A DNA stretch of 64,000 bases from Siphonobacter sp. SORGH_AS_0500 (GCF_002838835.1 NZ_NHPP01000003.1:186001-250000), one strand, 5' to 3'; counted from the first letter of the stretch, positions 1-10,162 are shown. The notes: generated by a model from the letters alone, not told the origin. Numbers and translations are program-made.

Positions 1-1
1 G

Positions 2-541
2 CAGATGATCGCAACGGGTCGTGGCTTGCGGATGGAAATTTCTGTGATGGGTAACGAAATGATTACGGCCATCGACGGTACTAAAGGCTGGGCTATTCGT
101 CCGGCTATGATGGGTGGAACGGGAGAGCCCGAAGACCTGCCAGCCGATCAGATCAAAAGCTCAACCAGCCAGCTTGATCCCGCCGGACCGCTGTTTAATT
201 ACAAAGAAAAAGGCACCAAAGTAGAACTGGTAGGCAAAGAACCCGTTGATAAGAAGGAAAACTACCACCTGAAAGTGACAACTAAAGAAGGAACGCTGGT
301 AGATTACTTCCTCGACGCAAATACTTTCCTGTTGACCAAGCAAGTGGCCAGCCTCAATATGCAGGGTCAGGACGTACGTCAGGAAATGAATTTTTCTGAT
401 TACAAGGAAGTATCGGGAATCAAATTCCCTCATACGATGGAAACAGCTTCGCCCATGGGTGGAGATATGACAGTTACCACTAACAAGATTACTGTCAATG
501 GCCCAATCGATGAGAAAATCTTCGTGAAGCCTACTAAATAA
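2..541 (+). CDS. LolA-like outer-membrane lipoprotein-sorting family protein (5' truncated)
   Basis: The open frame runs in from the window edge and stops at TAA 539-541, so the N-terminus and any signal peptide are missing. The visible 180 residues alternate short beta-strand-like segments, with a characteristic stretch 'DYFLDANTFLLTKQV' followed by 'SDYKEVSGIKFPHTME'. That pattern (model of what was learned, then 'ykevdGikfP') is typical of LolA/LolB-like periplasmic proteins in Bacteroidota, which form an open beta-barrel that binds lipid or a peptide. The role here is inferred from this pattern only. A strong terminator follows 20 bp downstream, so it ends its transcription unit. The ATG at position 5 is probably internal rather than the true start. 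Confidence 0.6.
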   Translation, partial: QMIATGRGLRMEISVMGNEMITAIDGTKGWAIRPAMMGGTGEPEDLPADQIKSSTSQLDPAGPLFNYKEKGTKVELVGKEPVDKKENYHLKVTTKEGTLVDYFLDANTFLLTKQVASLNMQGQDVRQEMNFSDYKEVSGIKFPHTMETASPMGGDMTVTTNKITVNGPIDEKIFVKPTK

Positions 542-560
542 AAAATTCAGTATAAGAAAA

Positions 561-590
561 ACTCCCACAGCCCTGTGGGAGTTTTTTTTT
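561..590 (+). terminator. Rho-independent terminator of the LolA-like gene
   Basis: A perfect 10-bp stem (561-570 with 573-582) is followed by a run of T to 590. It sits 20 bp after the stop codon. Confidence 0.85.
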
Positions 591-683
591 GCCCATCCGT
601 GAGCAATAGGCTGGCATTCTTTTCTAGAGATATATCAAGGATCTTTGCTTTTGCGTTACTTACGTTCAAAACCTTCCCTGTTT

Positions 684-2125
684 ATGAAAAAATATTGGTG
701 GTCAATCTTCCTGGCAGGCCTGCCGTTGGCCAGCTTTGCTCAAAATTTCAATGGCTTTGCCCACAGTACTTCTGCTGGTATTCATAATGTTTACACGAAT
801 CCGGCCTTAATTGCCGGGTCTAAGTATAAGCTTCATATCAATTTGTTTGCAGGAAATGCAAACGTCTATAATAACTACGCCGAGTGGGTAGGTCCTTATA
901 AACTTAATCGCCTCATTTTTGGAGGAATTCCTCAGCAATACCTTCGCTCGGATGGCCGTCCAGCTTTGCAACCTGAATATTTTCGGGAAAACCTGGACGG
1001 AAAACCTAAAAACGGAACGGGTACCGCCGAAATTCGCGGGCCGGGCTTATTAGTTGCTCTCGGGCCTAAACACAGCATTGCCCTCACCACTCGGGCCCGA
1101 GCTTCTGCCCAGGCGTTTGGGGTATCCGAAAACTTGCTTTCCCTCGTTCGGCAGGGCTTCGATTTTGCTACACTCTGGAATATCGCCAATGTCGATAACA
1201 AATTTTCCATCAATGGAAATATCTATGGCGAAGTAGCCTTGACTTACGGGGCAACCATGATCGAAGCGGGACCTCATACCCTGAAGGGGGGGATCACCGC
1301 CAAAAAATTGTAGGGTTTTATTCCGCTCACGTTCGAAACCGGGATTTGAAGTACCGAGTCATAGAAGATCCCGAACGGCCCGGAAAAGGACTCTTCGTCA
1401 TGGATAACTTCGACGCTGATTTTGGATATACTTTACAGGAACCGATTAATGACGGCGTAGGCTTACGGAAGTTTCTAGGTCAGAAAATGCCTGGTTCGGG
1501 CTGGGGTTTCGATCTGGGTTTTGCTTATGAGTATAATGCAGAGGAAGACGAGTCGGGCCGGTATAACTTACGACTTTCGGCTTCTGTCATGGATGTTGGG
1601 ACCGTTCGTTACGAAGACCCTTCCCAGATCAGGGGATATACTATTCTAAGATCTAATAAGACGATACGTCAGGAGGATTTTGATAATGTCAAAGGAAGCG
1701 ATGAGCTGGTTCGGTTGATTGAGTCGAAAATGGAATTGCAACCCAGTGAAGCTAAAACCAGTTTTGTGACGGGATTACCCATGGCTCTGAATACCAATGC
1801 TGATTTGCGACTGAGCGAAGAGATTTTCGTGAATGTTTCTTATATTAAAGACCTGCGTTCAGTGAATGCATTATCCGCCCGTCAGCCTACTGTTTTTTCG
1901 GTAACGCCACGCTGGGAATCAGCTTCGGGCCTGGAAATTGCCGTACCTTTGAACTGGATGTTTAATACGTTCTCTCCGGGCATAGCCATGCGATTAGGGC
2001 CTATTTTTGCCGGAACAGATAACATGGTTGGCTTATTCAGCAATAGCCGCAGAATTGCCCCCCGGGGAATGGATGTCTACGCCGGATTAAGTGTGCCCTT
2101 ATTTAAAAGAAAACCCAGATATTAA
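684..2125 (+). pseudogene. DUF5723 outer-membrane protein, broken by a one-base frameshift
   Basis: Two consecutive frames together encode one 480-residue DUF5723-type protein. The start chosen is ATG 684, which gives a clean signal peptide (MKKYWWSIFLAGLPLASFAQ) and then 'HSTSAGIHNVYTNPALIAGS', closely matching the intact paralogue at 20155-21696. The first frame ends at TAG 1311-1313 just after 'GGITAKK'. The -1 frame continues 'IVGFYSAHVRNRDLKYRV', which aligns with the paralogue's 'LISLQQSHIHGQNINYQY'. Adding one A to the A6 run at 1302-1307 restores the whole reading frame. The family is a predicted outer-membrane beta-barrel with no assigned function. It is followed after 11 bp by a patatin gene, so the two are probably co-transcribed. 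The break may be a sequencing error. Confidence 0.8.
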
Positions 2126-2136
2126 GCTATTTACTG

Positions 2137-2907
2137 ATGAAAGTTGGAATCGTATTTTCGGGGGGAGCAGTGAGGGGATTTGCTCATTTGGGCATTATGA
2201 AAGCGTTACATGAAATGGGGATTTTCCCCGAACATATTTCTGGCGTTAGTGCTGGTTCGATTGTGGGAGCCTTTGCTGCCTGTAAAGTAGATGCTGAAGA
2301 GGCCTATGACCTGATTGAGCGAAGCAATTATAAAAGTTACCTGAAGCTGGCCTTTAGCCGCATGGGATTTCTGAAACTGGATAAAGTCGAGGATTTACTT
2401 CAGCAACATTTGCCCAAAACCTTCGAAGAGTTAGCCTTGCCTTTGACGGTGAATGCCACAGATCTGACGACAGGAGAGGAGGTTTTCTTTGGTTCAGGTC
2501 CGCTGATTCGACCGATTACGGCCTCCTGCTGCTTGCCGGGTTTATTCGAACCAGTAACGATTAATCAGCGACAGTTGATTGATGGCGGTGTGTTGAACCA
2601 CATGCCCTACGAGCCTCTGGAAAGTCATTGCGATGTACTGATCGGATGCCATTGCAATCCTGTTGGGTATCTGGATACGCCGATTACTTCCATGAAATCC
2701 GTATTAATGCGGAGCTTGTATCTGGCAACGGCGAAAGCCAGCCATCTGAAAGCTCAGCGATTTGATGTCTTCATCGAGCCCCCACAATTACAGAATTTCA
2801 ATGTATTCGACACCAAAAAATCCCGCGATATTTTCAGGATTGGCTATGAATACACGCTACAAATGGCCCCACAACTAGAGAAGCTGCGAGAGCAGATTAG
2901 CTGTTGA
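2137..2907 (+). CDS. Patatin-like phospholipase family protein
   Basis: This 256-residue protein has the full patatin signature: an oxyanion loop 'GGAVRGFAHLG' at residues 9-19, the nucleophile elbow GVSAG with Ser38, and the catalytic Asp149 in 'IDGGVLN'. Patatins are Ser-Asp dyad acyl hydrolases acting on phospholipids or lysophospholipids. There is no signal peptide or transmembrane segment, so it should be cytoplasmic, like the E. coli RssA/YchK type. It starts 11 bp after the DUF5723 gene and probably shares its transcript. The substrate cannot be told from sequence. Confidence 0.9.
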   Translation: MKVGIVFSGGAVRGFAHLGIMKALHEMGIFPEHISGVSAGSIVGAFAACKVDAEEAYDLIERSNYKSYLKLAFSRMGFLKLDKVEDLLQQHLPKTFEELALPLTVNATDLTTGEEVFFGSGPLIRPITASCCLPGLFEPVTINQRQLIDGGVLNHMPYEPLESHCDVLIGCHCNPVGYLDTPITSMKSVLMRSLYLATAKASHLKAQRFDVFIEPPQLQNFNVFDTKKSRDIFRIGYEYTLQMAPQLEKLREQISC

Positions 2908-2994
2908 TTCAATTATAATATACCCTTTCGTGTTTAAACTATAAAGACCTTTTCAGCTACACTGAATCATCTTTAATAGTTTTTATTAAATAGA

Positions 2995-3030
2995 AAAAGG
3001 CCCCTAAGCTTTAAAACTTAGGGGCCTTTT
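2995..3030. terminator. Bidirectional terminator between patatin and SusD genes
   Basis: A perfect 14-bp stem (2995-3008 with 3017-3030) has A-runs and T-runs on its two flanks. It lies between the convergent genes ending at 2907 and 3043. Confidence 0.85.
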
Positions 3031-3042
3031 CGATGAATTAAA

Positions 3043-4425
3043 TTAATACCCTGGATTTTGAACCAATGATGTATTGGTATCTATCTCTCTCTGAGGAATA
3101 GGTAGTACAAGCCGGGCGTCATTGTAAAGGATCGAAGAACTAATGTTACGGCGAGTTCTGCGAAGGTCGTGTAGGTATTCTCCTTCAAAAATAAGCTCCA
3201 GCTTACGTTCTTTCAGGATATCACTGCGAGTAATACTGGTTAACGCTGCTAAACCTGCTCTGCTACGAATTCGGTTGATATCCTCAAGTGGAGTAGCACC
3301 TACCTGCGTATTGAGCATGAAGTTTGCCTCTGCTCTGGTCAGATACATTTCAGCTAATCTAACCTGCGTAACGTTGGCGTATTGATCCTGATATTTTGCT
3401 GTGAAAATCCGACCAATGCCATCCTGAATAAAGAAATTGCCTCGCACTTTATCACCATAAGCGGCATACTCATTCAGTAATTTAGCCTGAATACGTACAT
3501 CATTACGTCCTCCGTTAGCACTGGAGCCATAATAAGTTAACAGGCTGTTAGTTCCGTCCTGAATGGTAATGAGCGTTGAAAAGATAGACTCAGAACTGGG
3601 AACTCCTCTACGATTTTTGTAATCATTGAAGACTTTCGAATAATCAGCTTCTAAAGAATACAGGCCCGAAGCAATAACACGGTTAGCTGCATCACGAGCG
3701 GCTGCATAGTTACCTTGCATCAGATAAACTCTCGAAAGAATAGCAGCGGCAGCAGCGGCATTGGCACCGTTGGCAGTAACGGGGCCATTTTTTAAATCAG
3801 CTTCTGCTTTAGTTAAGTCAGCAATGATCTGCGTATATACGGCAGAAACAGAATTCCGAGGCACAGAGTTAGCTTCTGTAATGGGAGCTTTCGTTGCCGT
3901 TAATACTAAGGGTACACCAGGGTTAACCGTATTATCGCCATCACCCCAAGCCTTAGCAAACAACCGTACAAGGTTGAAGTAAGAAAGCCCACGAATGAAG
4001 AGAACTTCTCCTTCGGCTGCGGCACGTTGAGCGTCTGTATCCAGTTTGCCCAGATTTTCCAGAACGTTGTTCGTTCGGTTAATGGTGCTATAACCGTTTC
4101 TCCAGGTTAGACTGATTTGCGAGTTAGTAGCAATCATTGTCTTCCGCCAGAATTGCTGATGAGTGGCAAAGGTTCCGGCAAAACGAACGTCGCCGTCATC
4201 GGCTAATAAATCAGCGATATACTGAACGGCTCCAGAGCCAAATTCAGTACTTCCATATCCATCATAGCATCCTACCACAGCACCAAGGACGTCGCTGGAG
4301 GTTTGTAGTGCTTTATCTTCATCTACCGACTGAACAGGATCAACATTGAGTCGGTCACCGCATCCCCAGACCATAAATCCGGTGAGCATAGCCGCTGTTA
4401 ATTGTAAAAAACTATGTCTTTTCAT
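3043..4425 (-). CDS. SusD/RagB family nutrient-binding outer-membrane lipoprotein
   Basis: This 460-residue protein starts with a lipoprotein signal peptide ending 'GFMVWGC', giving a lipidated Cys22. The SusD fold is shown by the N-terminal helical TPR-like part ('EVLFIRGLSYFNLVRLFAKAWG'), 'ILSRVYLMQGNYAAARDAA', and the C-terminal 'RLAEMYLTRAEANFML' and 'ILKERKLELIFEGEYLHDLRR' motifs. SusD proteins form the lid over a SusC channel and capture glycans or other oligomers at the cell surface. The gene follows its SusC partner after 41 bp on the same strand. No glycoside hydrolase, peptidase or sulfatase lies next to the pair, so the ligand is unknown. Confidence 0.95.
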   Translation of the reverse strand: MKRHSFLQLTAAMLTGFMVWGCGDRLNVDPVQSVDEDKALQTSSDVLGAVVGCYDGYGSTEFGSGAVQYIADLLADDGDVRFAGTFATHQQFWRKTMIATNSQISLTWRNGYSTINRTNNVLENLGKLDTDAQRAAAEGEVLFIRGLSYFNLVRLFAKAWGDGDNTVNPGVPLVLTATKAPITEANSVPRNSVSAVYTQIIADLTKAEADLKNGPVTANGANAAAAAAILSRVYLMQGNYAAARDAANRVIASGLYSLEADYSKVFNDYKNRRGVPSSESIFSTLITIQDGTNSLLTYYGSSANGGRNDVRIQAKLLNEYAAYGDKVRGNFFIQDGIGRIFTAKYQDQYANVTQVRLAEMYLTRAEANFMLNTQVGATPLEDINRIRSRAGLAALTSITRSDILKERKLELIFEGEYLHDLRRTRRNISSSILYNDARLVLPIPQREIDTNTSLVQNPGY

Positions 4426-4466
4426 AAGAATGTCTTAGAATAAAAAGTTGGATGTACGGTTGTGGA

Positions 4467-7400
4467 TCAGAACTTGATGTTAATACCGCCTAAGAAAGTT
4501 TTTGCTTGAGGAGGGGTGTAGAAGTCATAACCCTGAGCAACACTGCTAACGATATCATCGGCATTAACTTCTGGATCCCATCCGGTGTATTTGGTCCAGG
4601 TAAGTAAGTTTTGACCTGTCAGGTATACGCGAATGCCTTTTAATTTAAGACGATTAACTACCGTCTGAGGTAAGTTATAACCTAAAGTGACGGTCCGTAA
4701 CCGTAAGTAAGAACCATCCTGAATGTAACGACTAGAAGGGTTATTGCCATTGGAATAGAACAGACGGGCTTCAGGAACTTTGGTGTTCGTATTGGTTGAA
4801 GTCCAGGCATTCATCTGGTCGGCAGTCTGGTTATCTTCATAAATACCGTTTGCGGATGAATACTGACCTACACCATAGAAGTTGATTTTGTTACCGGCAA
4901 CGCCGTTTAAGAACACGCTTAGGTCAATTCCTTTGTAGGAGAACGTATTATTTAAACCACCCGTTAGTTTAGGAATAGCATTACCAACCACCACGCGTTG
5001 AGCCTGCGAATAAACATTTGTCGTCGAGCGATCAATAGTACCGTCAGCGTTTGCCGCATTTTTGTAATACAGGGCATCGCCATTGGTAGGGTCAACTCCG
5101 GCGTATTCAACCGTAAAGAAGGTACCAATAGGCTGTCCTTCTACGGCACGGCTCATAGAAGATATACCTGCTTCTACAATCTGCTTCTGAATGTTGGTGA
5201 TTTTGTTTCGGTTGGTTGCAAGATTCAGACTGGTAGACCATTGGAAGGCACCTACAAAGTTTTGCGAGTTAATAACCAGCTCAAAACCTTTATTTTCCAG
5301 ACTACCTACGTTGCGAGTTTGAGTATAAAATCCAGTAGTGCCCGGAACGTTTACGTTTAATAAAAGATCGGAAGTCTTTTTGACGTAATAGTCAAATTCT
5401 CCATTGATACGGTTATTGAGGAAACCAAAATCCAACCCAAAATCAGCCTGCGTAGTTGTTTCCCATTTCAAATTAGGGTTAGCTAACTGAATAGGAGCCT
5501 GCCCTCCTGTTCCTGCATAGTTTGCGGAGCTGTAAAGACCCAAAGAAGGGAAGTTTCCAATCTCGGCATTCCCCGTCAAGCCGTAACTACCACGGAGTTT
5601 CAGGAAGCTGATAGCTGTATTCGTATTTGACTTGAGGAATGATTCTTCAGAAATTACCCAACCCGCAGAGACCGCTGGGAAAAATCCATACTTCGAATTT
5701 TTACCGAAACGAGAAGAACCATCAATCCGGCCACTGGCAGAAAGTAAATAGCGATCATTGAACTTATAGTTCGCCCGTAAGAAATAAGACAAGAATCGGA
5801 AATTGGTAGTAGAAGAGCTACCGCCTGAGATCGTACCCGCATTTTCAATGGAACGGTAGGCATCACTAGGGAAGTTAATCGCAGAAACCGAATTCGCTTT
5901 TGTTGCTGAGTTTTGATACGACATACCTACTGTTGCACTAAGCGTATGCAGATCAAAAGACTTATCAAAATTGAAATAGTTGTTTGTGTTGTAATTGATA
6001 ACCCCGGTGTAAAGGTTATCACCAGTACCATTCTGCTGTCCTGTCAAACGGATGGTTTTGGAATTAAAATAACGTTCTTCTTGCTGAGATAAGACGTCAA
6101 TACCTAGCTCAGACCGGAATTTTAAAGATGGTAAGATATTAATCTGACCATAGACGTTCGAAAGGTTTCTGATAACCTCCTGGTTCTGGATGATGTTTCC
6201 TAAGTTAATTAAGGGGTTATAATAGTTAGGCACATCTGTATTACCCGGAGGAGTACCCGTGGGTAACCCTGTGGTGGGATCATAAGCGGGAGACAAGGGC
6301 GTAAGAGCTGCCGCCTGGATGGGGTTATTGAATTGACGGTCACCAGACAAACGCTTGTTTAAGGTATGAGCCAAACTCATGTTCATCCCGATACTAAGAA
6401 TATTTGATACCTTATGATCCAGATTAATGCGACCAGTAATACGCTCAAAATTGTTTCCAATGATAATACCCGTTTGATTCAGATATTGACCAGAAATATA
6501 GAACGAAGTCTTTTCATTACCACCACTAAAGGTCAGGTCAGCTTGCTGAGAACCAGCATTTTTCCGGAAGGCTTCATCCTGCCAGTTAGTGCCCGTGGCT
6601 AAGTCGCTTGATTGGACAAAACGAGTGTAGTCTGCTCCTGAATTAAGAGCCTCATTAACCCCGTTGTTATAACGCCCTAATGAATAGGATTCAAAAAATG
6701 ATTCCATGTAGGCAGTAGAAGAACCAGGGTCCGAGGGATCTATGTCATCTAAACGATCCGCATTCCCCGCCGCCATTCGATAAAAATCTACATACTGCTT
6801 GGGACTCAAGAAGGGTACTTTACGCGTTGGATTACTAACGCCAAACTGATAGTTGAAAGAAATGTTGGTTTTGCCCACATTCCCTCTTTTGGTTGTGATC
6901 AAAACTACGCCGTTTGCCGCACGCGAACCGTAAATAGCCGCCGCCGATGCATCTTTTAATACTTCTACTGATTCTACGTCGTTGAAGTTAATATCAGCTA
7001 AAGGGTTTGTTGCTCCACCAAAGCTGCTTTGGTCAGTAGAGGTAACCGGAATTCCATCAATTACGTATAAAGGTTGACTGCTGGCACTAAGCGAAGAAGC
7101 CCCACGTACTCTTACCTGAATTCCCTGACCTAACTTGCCACTGCCCTGGTTGATAACAACCCCAGCAGCCCGGCCCTGTAAGGCAGATTCGATACTTACA
7201 GCAGGAATGTTAGTAATATCACTGCCTTTGATTTTGGCAATATTACCCGTTACCTCTCTCTTAATCTGCGAACCAAAACCCGTTACCACGACTTCAGAAA
7301 GTTGCTGATTGTCGGTACCTAACTCTACGTTGATAACGGTCTGGTTACCCACCACTACTTCTTTGCGGCTCATGCCCACAAAACTGAAGACCAGGGTAGC

Positions 7401-7607
7401 ATTGGGAGATACTGAAATACGGTATTCACCGTCGGCATTAGAGTTTACTCCTTGGCTGGATCCTTTGACCTGAACGCTTACGCCAACTAATGCTGTACCG
7501 TCTTCGGAAGAAGTTACTTTTCCGGTCACAACATGATCCTGAGCAATTGTACTATAACCGCTCAGTAATATGCCTAAAAAGGCACATAGAAGTAACAGTT
7601 TTCTCAT
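4467..7607 (-). CDS. SusC/RagA family TonB-linked outer-membrane receptor
   Basis: This is a 1046-residue TonB-dependent transporter. In order it has a signal peptide ending around 'YSTIAQ', a carboxypeptidase-regulatory-like domain ('VVTGKVTSSEDGTALVGVSV', about residues 24-100), the SusC plug signature 'VSIESALQGRAAGVVI...PLYVIDGIPV', 'DVESVEVLKDASAAAIYGSR' and a 22-stranded barrel ending in aromatic-rich 'LGGINIKF'. It imports the ligand captured by the SusD encoded immediately downstream, using TonB-ExbBD energy. The gene is intact and of normal family length. No regulator (HTCS, anti-sigma/sigma pair) is encoded beside it, so its control is not visible here. Confidence 0.95.
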   Translation of the reverse strand: MRKLLLLCAFLGILLSGYSTIAQDHVVTGKVTSSEDGTALVGVSVQVKGSSQGVNSNADGEYRISVSPNATLVFSFVGMSRKEVVVGNQTVINVELGTDNQQLSEVVVTGFGSQIKREVTGNIAKIKGSDITNIPAVSIESALQGRAAGVVINQGSGKLGQGIQVRVRGASSLSASSQPLYVIDGIPVTSTDQSSFGGATNPLADINFNDVESVEVLKDASAAAIYGSRAANGVVLITTKRGNVGKTNISFNYQFGVSNPTRKVPFLSPKQYVDFYRMAAGNADRLDDIDPSDPGSSTAYMESFFESYSLGRYNNGVNEALNSGADYTRFVQSSDLATGTNWQDEAFRKNAGSQQADLTFSGGNEKTSFYISGQYLNQTGIIIGNNFERITGRINLDHKVSNILSIGMNMSLAHTLNKRLSGDRQFNNPIQAAALTPLSPAYDPTTGLPTGTPPGNTDVPNYYNPLINLGNIIQNQEVIRNLSNVYGQINILPSLKFRSELGIDVLSQQEERYFNSKTIRLTGQQNGTGDNLYTGVINYNTNNYFNFDKSFDLHTLSATVGMSYQNSATKANSVSAINFPSDAYRSIENAGTISGGSSSTTNFRFLSYFLRANYKFNDRYLLSASGRIDGSSRFGKNSKYGFFPAVSAGWVISEESFLKSNTNTAISFLKLRGSYGLTGNAEIGNFPSLGLYSSANYAGTGGQAPIQLANPNLKWETTTQADFGLDFGFLNNRINGEFDYYVKKTSDLLLNVNVPGTTGFYTQTRNVGSLENKGFELVINSQNFVGAFQWSTSLNLATNRNKITNIQKQIVEAGISSMSRAVEGQPIGTFFTVEYAGVDPTNGDALYYKNAANADGTIDRSTTNVYSQAQRVVVGNAIPKLTGGLNNTFSYKGIDLSVFLNGVAGNKINFYGVGQYSSANGIYEDNQTADQMNAWTSTNTNTKVPEARLFYSNGNNPSSRYIQDGSYLRLRTVTLGYNLPQTVVNRLKLKGIRVYLTGQNLLTWTKYTGWDPEVNADDIVSSVAQGYDFYTPPQAKTFLGGINIKF

Positions 7608-8027
7608 GTGATATAAATTGATTTTAGTAAGGGCACATAAAAGTACTAATAAAATCGGAAATGGAATAGAGTGGACTTTTGTCTAGGTAGGGAATATAAA
7701 TATATAACTCATGAAGAAGTTATTTATAATATTTTAAGAAAATAAGATATTATGCTAAATAATTTGGTGGGGGTACTCTAAGAAAAAGTGTCTTTTATAT
7801 TTGAAAATTAATATTTTAATAAAAACAAGAGCAGATATGGTCTAGCTTCACGGACATCCTGCCGCTCGTTGAATTATTTCAAGAAATACGGTGTTATTGA
7901 AAATGTTATATTTATCCAATAAAATGTGATTGAAAAGTAAAACTCTCCAAGTCTTTTTCTGAGCAAACTTTTTAATGATTCTACGTAAACTCCTGTACAT
8001 TATATCAAACTTCTGACGGCAGATTTG
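7608..8027. other. AT-rich intergenic region between divergent SusC and ABC-F genes
   Basis: No convincing gene lies in this 420-bp stretch. It should hold the promoter of the SusC-SusD pair on the minus strand, but I could not find a CAAAnnTA (-7) match there. It is strongly AT-rich compared with its flanks. Confidence 0.5.
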
Positions 8028-8035
8028 TACTTTTG
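8028..8035 (+). promoter_or_regulatory. Predicted -7 promoter element of the ABC-F gene
   Basis: TACTTTTG matches the Bacteroidota sigma-ABfr -7 consensus TAnnTTTG and lies 43 bp before the ATG at 8079. A good -33 TTG is not evident. Confidence 0.45.
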
Positions 8036-8078
8036 ATATTCATTCGGGGCGGTGCGAAGGGCCGTCCGTTTCTTTCTT

Positions 8079-10016
8079 ATGCTTTCCATCACGAATCTAA
8101 GTTTCTATTTTGGCAGTCGGGCATTATACGACGAGGCCTCTCTTCATATTAAACCCAAAGATCGGATCGGCCTGATTGGGGCGAACGGAACGGGAAAATC
8201 CACGCTTCTGCGACTAATCGTAGGAGAGTATACGCCCGACGGAGGAACTATCTCCAAGTCTGGGGATTGTACGATTGGTTTCTTAAATCAGGATTTGTTG
8301 AGTTATGAATCCAAGGAATCCATCCTGATCGTAGCCATGCAGGCGTTTGAGCGGGAAATGGTTCTGCAAAAGAAAATCGACGAGGTTCTTCACGAAATGG
8401 AAACGAACTATCGCGATGAGCTGATTGACAAACTAGCCAACTACCAGGAAGAATTCGAAGCGTTGGATGGCTACACCATTCAGTCGAAAGCCGAAGAAAT
8501 TCTTGAAGGGCTAGGCTTTAAAACTGAAGACCTCAATACTCCTCTGGAACGCTTCTCCGGGGGTTGGCGAATGCGGGTGATGCTGGCGAAATTGCTCCTG
8601 CAAAAACCAAGCTTGTTGCTTTTAGATGAGCCTACCAACCACTTGGACTTACCGAGTATTGAGTGGGTAGAAAACTACGTTCGTAACTACGAAGGAGCGG
8701 TAATGATCGTTTCCCACGACCGGTTCTTTCTGGATAACTGCGTAAACGCTATCGTGGAAGTAACGGGCGGTAAATTGAATTTTTACCCCGGCAATTATTC
8801 GTTCTTCATTGAAGAAAAGGCTTTACGAAACGAAATCCAGAAGGGAGCTTACGAAAACCAGCAGGCGAAAATTCGCCAGACCGAGCGTTTTATTGAACGT
8901 TTCAAAGCCAAAGCCAGTAAGGCTCGTCAGGTGCAAAGCCGCGTGAAGTCCCTTGAGAAAATGGATTTCGTGGATGACGTAATTGACGAAACGGCTCGGG
9001 TAAACTTCAAGTTTACGCTGGCGACTCAGCCCGGGAAGAATATTTTCGAGTTACAGGATGTATCAAAAGCGTATGGCGAAAAACGAATTCTGACGGATAC
9101 GAATAGTTTCATTTCGCGTGGAGATAAAATCGCTCTGATTGGAGCCAACGGAAAGGGTAAGTCTACTTTACTGCGAATCATTGCCGGAACGGAACCCATC
9201 GAGGGGAAACGGCAATTGGGGCACAACGTGGCCTTTGCGTTTTACGCTCAGCACCAGTTGGAGTCGCTGAACATTGATAATACGCTGATTGAAGAACTTC
9301 GGGAAATGGGGACGGATAAGACGGAAGCTCAGTTACGAAGCATTCTGGGCTGTTTCCTGTTTTCGAACGACGATGTGTTCAAGAAGATTAAAGTACTTTC
9401 CGGGGGCGAAAAATCGCGGGTAGCTCTGGCGAAAATGTTACTTTCGGAAGCCAACTTCCTGTTATTAGATGAGCCCACTAACCACCTGGACATGATCTCG
9501 GTGAACATTCTGATTCAGGCTCTGCAACAATACGAAGGAACGTATGTCATTGTTTCTCACGACCGTTTCTTCGTTTCGGAAGTAGCGACTAAAATCTGGT
9601 ACATCGAAGATGAACAGATCAAGGAATACCCCGGTACGTATGATGAGTATGTAAACTGGCAGGAAGAACGCGAAGCAAATCGTAAGGAATCAGCTCCGGT
9701 GAAAACGGAGAAACCAGCGGAAGTGAAGCCTGCCAAGCCTCAAACCTCTGCTTCGGATGCCGAGCGAAAGCAGTGGCAGCAGAAACTGAAAAAGGTGCAG
9801 CAGCAGGTAGAAGAACTGGAAAAGAAAGTAAGTACGCTGGAAGCTAAAAAGGCCGATGCGGAAGCTCAACTGGCCGATCCTAAGATTTACAGCGACACTC
9901 AACAGTTTACAAAAATTCAGCAGTCTTACGAAGACATCAAGAAGCAACTGTCTCAGGCGAACGATGCCTGGGAAGAGGCGATGATGGAAGTAGAAAGTCT
10001 GGAAAAAATGATTTAG
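8079..10016 (+). CDS. ABC-F family ATPase (Uup-like, ribosome-associated)
   Basis: This 645-residue soluble protein carries two ABC nucleotide-binding domains with no membrane part. Walker A motifs are GANGTGKST and GANGKGKST; the signatures are FSGGW and LSGGEKS; each domain has 'LLLDEPTNHLD'. An inter-domain linker of basic residues precedes the second domain ('FKAKASKARQVQSRVKSLEK'). The last 85 or so residues form a charged coiled coil, as in Uup, and lengthen the protein beyond EttA. ABC-F proteins bind the ribosomal E-site region and modulate translation; some give antibiotic protection, but nothing here points to resistance. I chose ATG 8079 over the upstream GTG at 8052 because the conserved start 'MLSITNLSFYFG' begins there. 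Confidence 0.93.
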   Translation: MLSITNLSFYFGSRALYDEASLHIKPKDRIGLIGANGTGKSTLLRLIVGEYTPDGGTISKSGDCTIGFLNQDLLSYESKESILIVAMQAFEREMVLQKKIDEVLHEMETNYRDELIDKLANYQEEFEALDGYTIQSKAEEILEGLGFKTEDLNTPLERFSGGWRMRVMLAKLLLQKPSLLLLDEPTNHLDLPSIEWVENYVRNYEGAVMIVSHDRFFLDNCVNAIVEVTGGKLNFYPGNYSFFIEEKALRNEIQKGAYENQQAKIRQTERFIERFKAKASKARQVQSRVKSLEKMDFVDDVIDETARVNFKFTLATQPGKNIFELQDVSKAYGEKRILTDTNSFISRGDKIALIGANGKGKSTLLRIIAGTEPIEGKRQLGHNVAFAFYAQHQLESLNIDNTLIEELREMGTDKTEAQLRSILGCFLFSNDDVFKKIKVLSGGEKSRVALAKMLLSEANFLLLDEPTNHLDMISVNILIQALQQYEGTYVIVSHDRFFVSEVATKIWYIEDEQIKEYPGTYDEYVNWQEEREANRKESAPVKTEKPAEVKPAKPQTSASDAERKQWQQKLKKVQQQVEELEKKVSTLEAKKADAEAQLADPKIYSDTQQFTKIQQSYEDIKKQLSQANDAWEEAMMEVESLEKMI

Positions 10017-10092
10017 AGTCGAATCATTAGTTATAGAATGCCTGGTTAGGTTGTAAAATATTGACTATCAATTGATCAACTACTTATCCTTG

Positions 10093-10141
10093 AAAACGCT
10101 GATGAAACTTTTGCCTGACATTGGTTTCGTCAGCGTTTTTT
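10093..10141 (+). terminator. Rho-independent terminator of the ABC-F gene
   Basis: A 16-bp stem with one G-T pair (10093-10108 with 10124-10139) ends in six T. It lies between the ABC-F stop and the next gene's ATG at 10163, so the next gene needs its own promoter. Confidence 0.8.
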
Positions 10142-10162
10142 ATTCACCCTATAAAGCCTGTT

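Noticed and set aside
932..1213. Long antisense open frames over well-supported genes, for example 932-1213, 4998-5360, 15561-15971 and 23084-23536
   Set aside because: They lie wholly inside genes with clear family membership and lack motifs or independent starts.
1302..1313. Programmed -1 ribosomal frameshift in the DUF5723 gene
   Set aside because: The site is C AAA AAA, which does not fit X XXY YYZ because the first base is C. No stimulatory stem is obvious. The same kind of one-base loss in four other unrelated genes points to sequencing error.
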